Assembly (NCBI RefSeq): GCF_000972845.2
Contig: NC_040018.1
Span: 12,497,157-12,561,156, forward strand
Direction: 5' to 3'
Source: Larimichthys crocea
Lineage: Eukaryota; Chordata; Actinopteri; Sciaenidae
DNA length: 64,000 nucleotides
Under the pieces are notes generated by a model. It saw nothing but the letters and a program-made list of their open reading frames with translations. It was not told where the DNA came from and searched no databases. Positions 1-12,180 of the stretch are shown piece by piece (position 1 is the first letter of the stretch; each line of letters opens with the position of its first letter). The position numbers were made by a program, and so were the translations under genes.

Positions 1-788
1 AACACTTCACTGTTGTAGTTAAAAGTTTCAGAGTTACAGTATGAAGGCAGCAACAACAAAAAAGCAAAGTCAAATTCAGTGATCACTCAGTTTTAATAAT
101 ATTGATTTCATCTGTTTATTAACTTGACTTTTTCTTATTTACATCCCACAATAAGACCATCTTTCTGGACTTTCTGAAGGAATATCTTAAGCATTTTATC
201 CGTTTCCTAAACTTTGCACCACAAACGTGCTATTCTTTCATCAGAGAAATAACTGCAGGGCAGTTTATCTCAGCTCTGCCATCTGATGAAAGGGTTTAGT
301 GGCGACGAGGGATGTGGTTCTGGATGACAGATTTTAATTACAGGAACACAGGCTAGTGACACTCGAATGACCAGTCGCAGCTTACCATCAGCCAATCACT
401 GCTGATAACCAGATGATGAGCACAGAGCGACCAATTAGCTGTGAAAGGGCAGCAGTGCCACATCAGCTATAGTGCTGCTATGCCGCATGATCTTCATTGT
501 GGGTGCAAATCTCAGAAGACAGACTTCTGAAGTCGTGTCACAGTGGCTAAATGTGTGGACCCACAAGTCTGTACACAGGTCTAAGTATCTTTGAGGTTCA
601 TGTCATAGGTCTTCCCTCGTGTGAATAATTACGTTGTTAGTTTGTGATTGTTTATGTCTTCTTCCTGTTTTGTTTCCAGTTATAGTTAAAACTGTGCTAA
701 ATATCTTTTTTTATGTAATAATATTGTTATTTGAGTACTTAGTATATTTTTTAGGCAAAGCATAATTTTTTCTACTCATACACAGTAT
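1..788. other. noncoding, no feature recognised
   Basis: AT-rich sequence with no exon signal or recognised repeat. It contains short stretches of mixed composition (240-560) and T-rich sequence near 700. Confidence 0.4.
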
Positions 789-873
789 ATACACAGACAT
801 GCAAGAAGTAAATAGACACCTTTAATTTGAATTTGAATGAAGGTGTCTATTTACTTCTTGCATGTCTGTGTAT
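789..873. repeat. perfect 34-bp inverted repeat (hairpin), 17-base spacer
   Basis: Bases 789-822 are the exact reverse complement of 840-873 (core words ATGCAAGAAGTAAATAGACA and TGTCTATTTACTTCTTGCAT). The spacer is 17 AT-rich bases. The perfect pairing implies recent origin, for example by template switching, or ongoing correction between the arms. Confidence 0.95.
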
Positions 874-879
874 GATAAT

Positions 880-1335
880 ACACATGGCTGGAATAATTAG
901 TTAAGGGTTCCTGGGGCAAAGATTTGCTGTTGGGTCCCTCCTGACCCCCCCATTTACCATCATCAGTGGAAACCCCATTCAAGTTATCACTAAGACTAAT
1001 GAAACCACCACTCCTATAATAAGATAATACGTAATTTGTGTTAGCATGTGCTAATTTTATGAAACATAATGTTATTGGGGAACAAATAATAACAATAAAG
1101 GAAATAATACAACTAGAGCTGGACTCCACTTTAAGACAGGCAAATGAGCTAATAATGTAGGGCCCCACTTAGTTGATATTCTATGTTATTAGAGCAAATT
1201 CCCTTACAAATGCGCAGTTAATCAGATTACCAAAACAAATTGACATGCAGTAAATCTAGGGCTTTGGTGGGCCCCATTGAGTGTGGGGTCCCAGGGCAGT
1301 TGCCCGCTATGCCCAATTAGTAATCCTGTAATTTT
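880..1335. repeat. possible degenerate interspersed repeat
   Basis: Contains GGGCCCCA and GGGGTCCCAGGGCAGTTGCC blocks and ends in CCCAATTAGTAATCC. A partly similar AATAATTAG word lies at its left end. The wording recalls dispersed fish repeats, but I cannot name a family. It directly abuts the 789-873 hairpin. Confidence 0.3.
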
Positions 1336-4189
1336 CTGGTCAAAGACATTTAGGCATCAGGGTTAAAACAAGACTACATTTGGTTAAAAAGTGAATTTTT
1401 TTCTGATGCTGTAATCACTGTTTTGACATCATTTCTACGACTTTATTTTAATGTGAAGTTTAACTTTAAAATGTAGTCAACTCAGTGTTGTTGAAACAGT
1501 GGTTATGTGTAACCCAGATGCTTATAATGTCCCTTTTTGAACAAATTCAACACATATTTTCACCATATAAATGATTCTGAGTTACTAGGAATTTTGTAAA
1601 TACATTATGGCAGCACATAGAAGAAAATATCTTCTATTAAAGCAGAAACAACACATTATTTTTGTCACAGCTTATGTTCAGTGTTGTCTGTTATGAACAC
1701 CCATCATTGTGAGTAAAAAATAGTTTACTGCAAAGTACACAGCAACTTTCAACAGCTGGCTTCAGTGCTTGACCGCTCATGGGTGCAGTTGTTGTAACGA
1801 GTGTAGTTAATATCGTTAGCTGCGATCATATTTGCTTTAGATCAGTGGTTGCTCCAGAGTTTGGCTGCGAGTGTGTGATGCTCAGGTCAACAGCAGCACA
1901 CAGCAGAGGCCTTTCCTGCTTCACACAGAGCGTAGAGGAGAACCTGAGCAGCCACATTCTCGTTATTCTGTAGTCTCAGCCTGCTGGTCTGAAGATACAT
2001 AAGCATTTGGGCGAGTGGCTGGGAGTAGTGCAGTGTGAATGGTAACACCCAGGACAAATTACATGGCGAGAGAAGAGGGGCCTCTTCCCCGCTGAGCCAT
2101 GGTGGCATCACGGGGGCGGAAAATGACAATTCCTTGAAAAGGTCATACAAGACGCCTGCACTGTGATACGAGCTTACAGCCAATCTGACAATCTTAATTC
2201 AAATCATGACATTCCCCCAAAAAGTAGAACGTTTTCATCTCCCCATGTCAGAACAGCAGTCTGACCTTTAGCATGTAAGAACTTCACTGAGTTTTAACAA
2301 ATGCTAATCAGAGCCCTTCATTAACATGTCTGTTGCACATTCCACGTGCCGCTCCCCCCATTTGCAATTTGCGCCTTTCACACTGAGATTTAAAAGAGTA
2401 ATAGGATTTCTGTTATAGTCTATTAAAACACCTATATTTTCTATGAATTGAGCCATCTGAAATGACATGATGAATTTCAATATGACAAAATGGTCATGAT
2501 GAAAACTAGAAATGCCTTTTGTCAGATTCTGTAGCATTTAACATAGTGTGTTTTAAATACACTCTTAAATTTCACATTCTTCATGCCACTCGAGGTTTAT
2601 TTCCTCTTATTTTCCCCACAGCAGGCATTTTTTCCTCTGAAACTAGAAGAAAGTATTTGACAATGAATTTCATGCTTCAACCAGCCTACCCGCATGGGCA
2701 GTGTCGCACCACACCTTAATACCACTGCAGATGAAATGTCATGGAATATTCACCTGCAGACTTACATCCTCCATGTCTGTTCATCTGTTTTTTTATACTT
2801 GTTGGGTTTTTTTCTTAAGTAATCCAAGTCAGATTATAGCAAGGTTCATAAGCATGAATGCATAAAGATATTAGGCCAAACGTTCATACCATACACACTG
2901 ATATCTGTGACATACCAAGATATCTACCATTGAATTTTTACATTGGTTCCCACCTTCTCTGGGCCTGCCATTACTGGCCGTTGTTAAGTGACCCCCCTCT
3001 AAAGTGGTTTGGCTCAGCTGAAGGGATGAAATTACAGTACGTTGGAATAATGGTCTGTGAAGTACCAGTCAATAGTAGATTATCTGCATCCTGCAAATTA
3101 CCAGACTGTCAAAACTAACACAGTAACGGGTAGTCCTGAAACACTCCATATGTTACTCTGGTATTCTAATGACTCAACGGACTAACTATGTACAGACTCA
3201 TGAGTCACAGAGTCTGTAGGGAGGTCTCAAATCTCAGTCTTGACAACAGTGACCCCCAAGCTGATTACCAGCCTGTGTGGCTATTGAAAACCTTTCTACC
3301 ATAGAATAAGATATTTTAAATCATTTGGATGTTACACTAACTTGTAATCAGATGAATAGTGTCTTTGTTATTCTCCTGTACATCTGTTCTTGCGCTGTGT
3401 AACTTGGTGCTCCGGGTATGATAACCTGCGAGAAGAAGTAGGTATTTTGGACCAATGGGAGGAAGAGAAGGTTCTTAGCACCAGGGCATGGGTCAATGCT
3501 GGCGGAGAGCCGAGCCAGTGTCTTGCCAGAACCAGAGCTTGGCTAGCGGCAATAAGCGGTTCGTCTATAACTGAATAAGATACGCTTTTTAGAGTTATCC
3601 TGTGTTTCTGTTGGACCTGCTTTGTGTCACCAGTAACATGCATTGAAGTGGCCTCTACAGTATGCATTATTCTATCTACCTCTCTCTGAGTTCTTCCCAT
3701 CACCATGCATGGAATAAGATTGTTTGTTGAACTAAAAGCTAAGTTGTACATATCCCAGATCTACAAGAAGTGCTGTCATCCTCAAAAATGAATTCAAAAT
3801 ATTCACAGGAACAGCCACAGTCCATTCATCAGTGCACTCTGATCTGTCTTGCATTGAAACGATACAGAGTCCTCGATGAAATCCAAACATGGGCAGCAAT
3901 ACCAACGGGCTAGTGTGTGGACCAGGGGAGATAGGGCAGCAAAGCCTTCCTCACAGCTGGGTGCCCAAGATTAATAGGCAAGATAGACATAGTGTATGTG
4001 TTTACTCATCACTCTGATTGTGTCTATCTGGGACAAAGGCTTTATTTGAACAGGTCAGGATTGTAGATGACTGTATGAGAAGCATTATCAATGAAGCTAT
4101 TCAGACTGGTAGCAGCATAATGATGTATATTCCATCACAGCAGCCTCGTCTGACCCACCCCTGCATCTGAATATTTAAATCAACTTAGT
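1336..4189. other. noncoding; only weak open frames
   Basis: No gene recognised. The longest minus-strand open stretch (3368-3751, 127 codons) has mixed codon use and no motif I know. No repeats were recognised apart from short homopolymers. Confidence 0.4.
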
Positions 4190-5300
4190 ATCATACACAG
4201 CTCCCCATTTTCCTCTCAAACACCATCCCGCCACTTCAGAGAAAAAGCCCTTTAATATATGAAATGCGGATGCTGCTGTGTCAGTTGGTGAAGGTTCAGA
4301 TTTTACAAGAAGCAGCACTTCAGGATGTGACCCGGTGCCATGCATATCTTCTGTCTTATTGTAACATTTCCCTTTGCCGAGGTTAATGAGCTTGACACCG
4401 GGTGCCCTCAGCCTGCTCGACAGACAGAGTTACCTTGCACTCTTCCCTCTTTTCTCTCTGCATGCCGTCAACCCTAAGCCTAACATCTCCATGGCTGGAA
4501 ACAGCAGTTTCACTTTGCACATGCAGCCGGGGAAAAGTTATCAAGCAGCACTGTGGTCACCTCTTCTTTTTCAAGGCTGTTCTGCAAGGTCATACTCTCA
4601 GCAATGAGCTGCATCTACTTGGTTTGTCAGTCGGAGCCTCTGAGGGATTAATTGTCCCCGCTCTGTCTCATTCATGGTCTTTGACAAACCGATCCATGAC
4701 TCTGCCGTCTCGTGTAAAGTGCTTGCTAATCAGAGGGAGCATTTTTATCATCGTGCTGTGTTGTTTTTTTTAATTATTATTTAATTTTTTTTACCAATCT
4801 TAATTGTTTAATGACGAGCTTGCACACGCCATTTCCAAGGACCTATCTTTAAATCTGTGGCCTCATGCATTTTTAATTGAACATGATTGTAGCATTAACA
4901 GCTGAATATGCAGCCAGCCTTTTCTCACATTTGTCTCAGCCTTAAGTGAGAGTGCCTTAAATTAAAAGGCTATAGAAATCAATACAAGTGGCATCCATGA
5001 GAGAGCACATATCTTCGACAGTCTGTCTCCTAATGCATCACTCACCACATGCTCTGCTCTTGTGTCTGAAAGCACTTAATGTGCAATAAGAATCCGCCCA
5101 CCTCTGATGTTGCCAAGTACTGGAGATGGCCTGTCTGAGGGAGCTTAAAAGTTTGGTCTAATGCTTAATGGATTATCAAGCGCCGCCTCTTTGTAAGAGT
5201 GAAACTTATGCTGAGCAACGCTGTCAAAAGATGTTTAATGGATGCTTGCATGCAACAAATTCAAATTTAAGATACAGCTTTTTACACGATGCAACAAAAA
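4190..5300. promoter_or_regulatory. candidate conserved noncoding region
   Basis: Repeat-free sequence with homeodomain-like and E-box words (TTTTTAATTGAACATGATTG, AACAGCTGAATATGCA, TTAAATTAAAAGGC). It contains no splice or coding pattern. The texture resembles long-range enhancers. Only an alignment could show conservation. Confidence 0.25.
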
Positions 5301-5846
5301 TGAGTTAATTTAGTTCACATTAATTCAGTATAGTGTATTCTGCATATGTTATTCGGATGGTGATGGTGAGTGCTGGAGTGGTGTTAATAATATATTATTA
5401 AACCACGTCAAATGAAATTCATTTCAGAGAGAGCAGGAGGGATGATTGGGAGACTCAGAATGTAAGCTTTCTGACACGGACAGAGATGGAGGTCTGAGCT
5501 GCCCACTCCAGGTCATTTCCACAAAACAATTTGATACAGATTTCTTACTGGCAGGAGATTGTCTGTTTTCTTCCTCTTACAGGTTTAGTTCCTCTCTCCG
5601 AATGCATCCCTCATCTTCCTTCAATTGGAAGCTTTATCCTACACATACAGTATACTCCGACACACAGATTTGTAAGAGCAAAATAGTGAATCTGCAGCGC
5701 CAGCGAGCGAGGCTGCGGAGGACTGCATGAAAAGAACTCATTAAAACGGTGACTCACACACAGGGAGATGCTCCAGCTTGCTCTGAGTTGAGATGATTTG
5801 TGAGTAAATCCAAGACTGTTGTCCAACATCATACTTCTAATTGCCC

Positions 5847-5850
<4 letters not shown>

Positions 5851-5890
<40 letters not shown>
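5851..5890. repeat. (AC)20 microsatellite
   Basis: Uninterrupted AC dinucleotides followed by an imperfect GCATACGCAC tail. Length polymorphism is likely. Confidence 0.97.
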
Positions 5891-5893
<3 letters not shown>

Positions 5894-8881
5894 TACGCAC
5901 GCACACTCTTGTACATTTGCAGACACCTGTGTGCATACACATACACACACTCAATGGCATATAAGATCCTCCCTCGTACAGTGAGAGTCAAAACTGAAAA
6001 ATAGATGAGATCTTTGTCACTCAAATGGCTGTAGGTTTCTTAAGTGCTGTCAGAGTACGGATGAGGCCAGCATGCATTATGGAAGACAGAGCCTTGCTAA
6101 AGCGCCTCAACTCTCTGCCTGGTCCACAGCGGCACAAAACTGTCTAATGGAGTTGAAGACATGGTAATTTCTGTAGCAACCCAAGATTCTGTAATAATAT
6201 CTAAAGTTGGAAGCTAATTAATCTCGGAGGTATGTCACAGGCTTAAGGCCTTTCTGCACTGTCTGGAGCTGCTAATTCCTTCCATCTGGGGTGCTGAGGA
6301 GCATTTATGGGAGTTTACCAGATTAGCCCCAGACATAGGATCTTTAAAGCGAACTGCTTGTTCTCTTCAGATTGGAGATCTGTCCTCCTTGCAGAACAGT
6401 GGTGGGGGGGAAAGGCTAATAAAGCCCTATTGTATGCTTGTGTGACTGGTTTGACTGGAGGGCTAAAAATGGAACCCGCTGCACAAGAGAAAGCCCCCTT
6501 TTTCTTTGTACCAATGTGTAAAACGGGACATGTGTGGTATTCATTTAAATCCATGTAGAGAGCAGGCCTTTCTGATTACGCTTGTAGTGGACTTTCTTCC
6601 AGAACGTGCACTTACAGAAGAGGCTTATGGTCCATCGTGGTAGATACGCATCTGTGTAGATTAACCAAAAGCTACTGTCTCACACATTTTGAAATGAGGC
6701 TTATCTGAAACTATTGTTGCAGATGTTTAGATGGCAGAGACCACTGCCTCCTCGTTACTGTTACCATGCAGTGTGGTTTATAGGAGCTAAATTTGAACAC
6801 AGTGACAGATGAACAAAGATATTTGTCTCTTTCCAACACATATTTAATAGTAATATTATGTCTTGCTGGTTTCTGCAAGATCTAGACCTGTCCTGATAAG
6901 ACCAAGGTCATCTGTTAGGAGTGTCTGCATAGGAAATGAGCGCAAGCTCCCAGCAGACTCAGCAGGAAGGCTGGAGAGATGAGTTAATAGTCACTGCTCT
7001 GGTTTTAAAGTCTGTCTGCAGTCCTAGTTGAGTTCCTCTTTCTCCATCCAAAAGGTGGCACAGAGTAAGATTGTTAAAGAGAGAGAGAGACACGGGGGCA
7101 GGACAGGAAGAAAGAGACAGAATTGATAGTGAAAGAGAGACGTAACTACAAGAGAATAAGGGTGCGTTCACGTGGCACCGTCATCCATCCCTTCCGCCTA
7201 ATCATTCTCAAAATCATGTCCCAACTGTAAAGCACAAGTTTTACTCTTTATTCACACACCAGAAATTCAGATTACCCACAGTGCTGCCGAGTGGATCCAG
7301 AGTTGACTATGTTAGTTAAGTGAATTTCCCCATGTGCCATTTTGGGTGGGCACGAGGAGCCGTCTCACCTACAGTTTGTGTCAGTCACAGCTGGCAATGA
7401 CAAATTATTAAGGTGGATTTGACATGAAATGTTGGACGTAGTCACCCTCTACCTTTTCTCCACCCATTAGTCTCTGAGAGGATTACTTGACAGGGAGTGC
7501 CATCAGCTAGCATCAGCTCAGGCAGCACAGTTCTCTCCTCCCCCGCAGATGCACCTTGGGCCTGCAGTGGTCTCCTCCTCTTCTTTGTTCAGTGCATCTG
7601 TTCAGCGTCAGATGACAGCACTGATTAGCCTCACTCAGAGTCTTAATAAGACAACTGGAGTACAGAAAGGCAACACAAAACAGACACACAAACACACCGA
7701 ATCACCCAGCTGTAATCACTACATGCCCAGCCTTACCCTACTCCCTTACCCTTAACCTAACTATGGCTCTGTCCTTGACCCTAATGAGGTCTGGAAGTCC
7801 CTCGCTTTTGGTGATTTGCACAGCTTTCCCAGTCTTAGCATCTTTGCTGTTCTGTCTGAAGTCCACATAGCATGTACTGAGAGCTACTTAATTTAAAGTT
7901 ACATCTGTAATTTTCTCTTAATGTCAGCCTCCGGGTGACGCACGAGTTAGGCAAACTTAGTCCTTTAATTCTCACAGTTTTGAACATCTCTGAATGTGTG
8001 TCATCATTTGTTTGCATCTATGTTTACCAAATGTTCACTTGAGCTGCAGACAATTTAGAAGTGTGTCATTAAGCTTAAAAATGCCAACAGGGTAGTTTTG
8101 CAGTATCTTTTTTTCCACTTTAAAGCAGTGTTTTCTGTAAATAACAAAAATGGAACCGTGGTATTTTCCTGTCAAATTAAAGGGTAAAACAAGCACTGCT
8201 CCAGATATTCATAGACTGTTTTATAACAGGAGTTGTTGGCTTGCAAATTATACCTCTGACTATATTCACATTCTGTTTGATTCACAGGGTTTGAATTATT
8301 TGAATGTCTGCTAACATAAAAAAGTGCAACAAAAATAAGCAACCTCATAAATTCCTATGCAATTGCCAATTGGCCGGTTTAACGTGTTTTCTACAAGTGT
8401 AACATGCGGCATAGGAGGAATAAACATTTAGTAGTTGTTTTTTTTGTTGTTGTTTCGAGTCAGATGTGTATGTAGGTACGAGTGGGTGTGCAGTCTCGTC
8501 TCTCTGTAGGGCTGCGTTCCTGCAGGGTGAACTTCTCCCACTCGTCTTCACCGTCTCCCCCACTGCCTCCTGGCGGATGCTCCTCACTCTGATATGTGTG
8601 TCCCAGCCCACCTGTTCAGGCCTCATTACTGTCAGGCCTGTGTTAATAAATATCCAGGTGTAGAGCGCTCCTCGGTGCCTGTACTTCATCACCGAGGAGC
8701 TCAGTCTGCTGGGCGCCCCCTCCTCTCCTGCAGCAGGGCTGACAGGAACCATGATTACACTGTAAGCACTGTAGTTATTCACCTTCTGCCCAAACTCCGA
8801 CACTGCACTCCATCTTACACACCGGCACAGAGACACGCACACATACGCTGCTCATGCACATGTGTACACATACATACAGGA

Positions 8882-8901
8882 ACACACACACACACACACA
8901 C
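8882..8901. repeat. (AC)10 microsatellite
   Basis: Ten perfect AC units within a longer CA-rich tract (8820-8905). Confidence 0.95.
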
Positions 8902-10029
8902 TGACAAACAAATACTTACAGATATTTGTTCTTTCATTCCCATTATTTTTCCCTTCAGTGCAACCATGGGTGTGCAGACAACATGGCCGATGCTTTGCCA
9001 TTTGCACTGTAGGAACATCCCTGCAGCAATGTGTGGTGACGGCTCCCTCACTAAATCGTTATTGCAGTGTAGGTCCAACACTGAGAAATCAATTATGCAT
9101 AACATTAGAGACATGTTGTTTAGAATCAACTTTTTAAACTCACATCATCTCTATTTTGAATATTTCATATTGACTTTTTAATATAGTTCATTTTTTCTCT
9201 AGATAGTGGCTTCAACCTTTTGCTTTTTGCCAAGATAGCTTTTTATAACTAGTAGATTATCCAGCAGCCTCTTGACTGCATGTTATCAAGTCATTTTTGT
9301 CTATGATTAAGTCTTAAAAGTCTGAATGAATATACCAGTTAAAAAATTACAGCCTGTTTTCAACACTTTTTTTTTAAGTGTCAGATTGCAGAACTAGAAT
9401 CGAGAAAATCAATTAAGATTTAAGTCTTTGAAAAAAGTTAACATTTACTGCACTGACAAATTGTTTTTGTTTAGTTTATTATGCCTCAACAATATAGAGA
9501 AAGTACTATACTTAAACTATGATTTATTGTTATTGAATACACACTCATTTTAGAGCCCAATAACTTGTTTGAGGTTGCACATAATTTATAAAAAATAACA
9601 AAAACTTCTCAGAATCTTTGACAGGTTTGCTGATGTTATTGCTATATTTGCAACACACATGAGAATTTGCTAATTCGTTATCAGAGCTAATCATGTAACA
9701 AACATTACAATCTTGTATTAGTCTCTCACTGTGCACTCCAGACCTCTTAATCTTCATATTTTTAATAAAAATATTGAAACTTTATTACACCTGTTTTCTG
9801 TAGCTTGTGAACAAAGTTTTGTTTTTATCATAGTTTTTCTGAAAGTCAAACACCGCCTTCAAAGGACTGCATGTTCTTCAAGTGAAGGTCAAGGGTTGTG
9901 ATTAGAAATTTCAGGTGAGTAACTCGTGGCTTTTACTGAATAAAACCATAACATGTGTTATTAAGTCTTAGTTTTCTGAAGTAGCTGTACTGTGTGTTTT
10001 ATATTACAGTTGCATTTTTGAAAATCAGT

Positions 10030-10860
10030 ATAATTTGAACACTGTCTCTTGTTGGAGAGCTCACAGTAAATCTGCAGGGAATCTTTCATCTTTCATCATA
10101 CAGGTCATTTTGATATTGCATCATCGAAATTTAATTAATTTTGCCTGGAAACAATCTTGGCAGTCTGCCATCGACTCAGCACTCCTGCATCTTTTTGCGC
10201 AGGCCCTAGCCTCATTGCATGTATGAGGTCAGTGTGAATGGGGTGAGTGGGTTAACCAGGCCCGTGTGAGGGCTCTCATCTCAGCAGCTCCAGGAAGCCG
10301 GGGCGGCGATGTCGGTGGCCGGGGGAATGACAGGGAGGACACAACCACTTGACTCTGGAGAAGCAATCAGACACTAAGGGGTTTAATGCACTGCCTTGGG
10401 TCTGAGCCACAGCAATTGGGTTTGATAGCCGTGTCATTATGAAAGGAGGGCGTCTGGAGGTCTTCAGCGGCCAGGGATTATAGGAGAAGAGGGGGGACGC
10501 AGGGACAGAAAAGAAAAGAGGAGGAGAATCTCTCTCAGTGGGAAACTCTGCGTCGGCCACTTTGGACGAAGGCCTTTCTGACCTCCTCAACTCTCTGTCA
10601 TCATCACACTCCCACTGCTCGCCCTGATTTTCCTTCACAGAAGTGACAATGAGAGCGAGCCTTGAAAGGACAATATAGAGGTCACTCCCACGTTGTGTTT
10701 CTGAGCTTGTTCTACACCAGACGTTTTAATTTGCTGCCATGCGCACAATTATAGTTTATTTCTTCAGCAACAGCTAATTAAGAGGATAAGATATCGGTGA
10801 CAGCGTCTAAAGCATTTTCTCTCTCTGGTTTTATGCACCTCCTCCCCCCTTAAAGAGGGA
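10030..10860. promoter_or_regulatory. candidate conserved noncoding region
   Basis: Locally GC-richer sequence (10260-10640) with TTTAATTAATTTTGCC, CAGCAATTGGGTTTGAT and CAGCTAATTAAGAG words. No exon pattern. Suggestive of regulatory DNA by composition only. Confidence 0.25.
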
Positions 10861-10907
10861 AACAATCTCAGCAAAAATCTGAGAAATTCCATGAAAATGA
10901 CAATTAT

Positions 10908-10928
10908 CCCCCCCCCCCCCAAAAAAAA
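10908..10928. repeat. C13-A8 homopolymer junction
   Basis: Thirteen C followed directly by eight A. It is slippage-prone and may be misassembled in length. Confidence 0.95.
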
Positions 10929-11639
10929 GATAATTTTGCTTAATGATTTTCTTTGCCAGACTCATTAAGTGCCTAAACCACAAGATGTGACTTATTCCTC
11001 TGTGTTTACTCAAACACCTAGAAACATGAAGTTCATGGTGTTGAGTGAGAGCTCATAGTGCAGTCTGTGCTCTTGTGTCTATGAGAGAGAGAGTGAGAGT
11101 GAGTGTGAAGGAAGTCAACCTGTGATGGATGCGATGGCAGATGCTAGGGTAAGAGTTGTCATCAGCGTACCCGGAGCCTTATGGAAGAGAGCCAGGTACA
11201 CGGCTTTGATTGGCCCTACTGTGGCTGTGCTGTTTGCCACAGCACAGCTTTGATTAGTGCCTCCATGAAAATGTATGCCCTATGCTCAAAGAAAACTGGG
11301 GGAGTAACTACCTGTCAGGAAATTCACAAACAAGGCTACTTAGAGCACAGGGAACTGTATATTTTAAAGTCTAATATTCCCCGCCATTTCATTTCATTTC
11401 ATTGTGGGGGGCTTGCCAAATCCCTGCTGGTACCCCACCCCACCATTGCAAAAGGTCCCCAGATAAGGAGGAGGTGCACCACTACCCCCCTCCCAAAAGA
11501 TAGGTGTGGGAGAAGGCGTCTCTCTCTCTCAAGCACACAACAAAGGCTCTCTGCCAGATGCTGTGAATACCAAAAATCCCCGCAACACAAACACAAAATA
11601 TATAAATTAATCAGAGTGCAGGTAAATAAATAAATAATG

Positions 11640-12180
11640 TATATGAGGAGCTAATTAAATGTGTTTATTCCTGTTATCATATGCTGCCCTCATTTCCACC
11701 ACTTGAAGTCATGAATCATTAAGTAGCTGCTAAATTGGTCTCTGGGGCCGTCCTAGTGGCAGGGGGCGGTCAGATCCTGTCTGGCAGAAGGCAGGTGTGC
11801 AGCGGACGGACGGATGGCCTGTGCTCCTGTAGTCCTCGGACAGCGGCGCCTGACAGAGGGGAAGCAGGCATCATGCTGGGAGGTGAGTGGCCGGAGGAGA
11901 GCCTGTAGCAGAGCGGCTGACAGGACCGCCCGTCACTGGGCCGGCTCTGCTTTGATTAATGAGGGCATTTGAAAGACAATTAGTGGGAGCAGATTTGCCT
12001 TCAACTACCTTATCAATCAGAACTCTTTTAATTCAATGTGTAGCACCCTCTGCACCAAAATGAGTGTGGAAGCATTGTGCATCAGGGCAGGAACAGCCTG
12101 CCTGTCAACAGGAGGTGGGAGAGGAGGGCCAGTCTATAAAATGCAAACGCCATTTTTCCTTTCTACTCTGGAAACTTAAG
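11640..12180. promoter_or_regulatory. GC-rich candidate regulatory element
   Basis: A GC-rich core (11740-11950) is followed by TTTGATTAATGAGGGCATTT, GACAATTAGTGGGAG and TATCAATCAG. There are several CpGs but no open frame with coding character. It stands out from the AT-rich flanks and resembles a conserved enhancer, unverified. Confidence 0.3.

Larger units (their letters stand above)
5301..10029. other. noncoding with microsatellites
   Basis: No gene recognised. It contains (AC)n arrays at 5851-5890 and 8882-8901, a GA-rich stretch near 7079-7090 and AT-rich sequence from 9130 to 10030. Open frames here are produced by repeats or chance and have no coding signature. Confidence 0.4.

Noticed and set aside
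3368..3751. 127-codon minus-strand frame
   Set aside because: Mixed codon use, no homology recalled, and an overlapping plus-strand frame; not supported as a gene.
5611..6024. 137-codon minus-strand frame
   Set aside because: Its middle is a VCVC run from the AC microsatellite; no domain or splice context.
7730..7762. Telomere-like CCTTACCCTTAACCTAAC text
   Set aside because: Only a few degenerate units; not a telomeric or interstitial telomere array.
8594..9181. 195-codon plus-strand frame, the longest in the window
   Set aside because: It spans a CA-rich microsatellite, and overlapping frames on both strands are equally open; no recognisable protein content.
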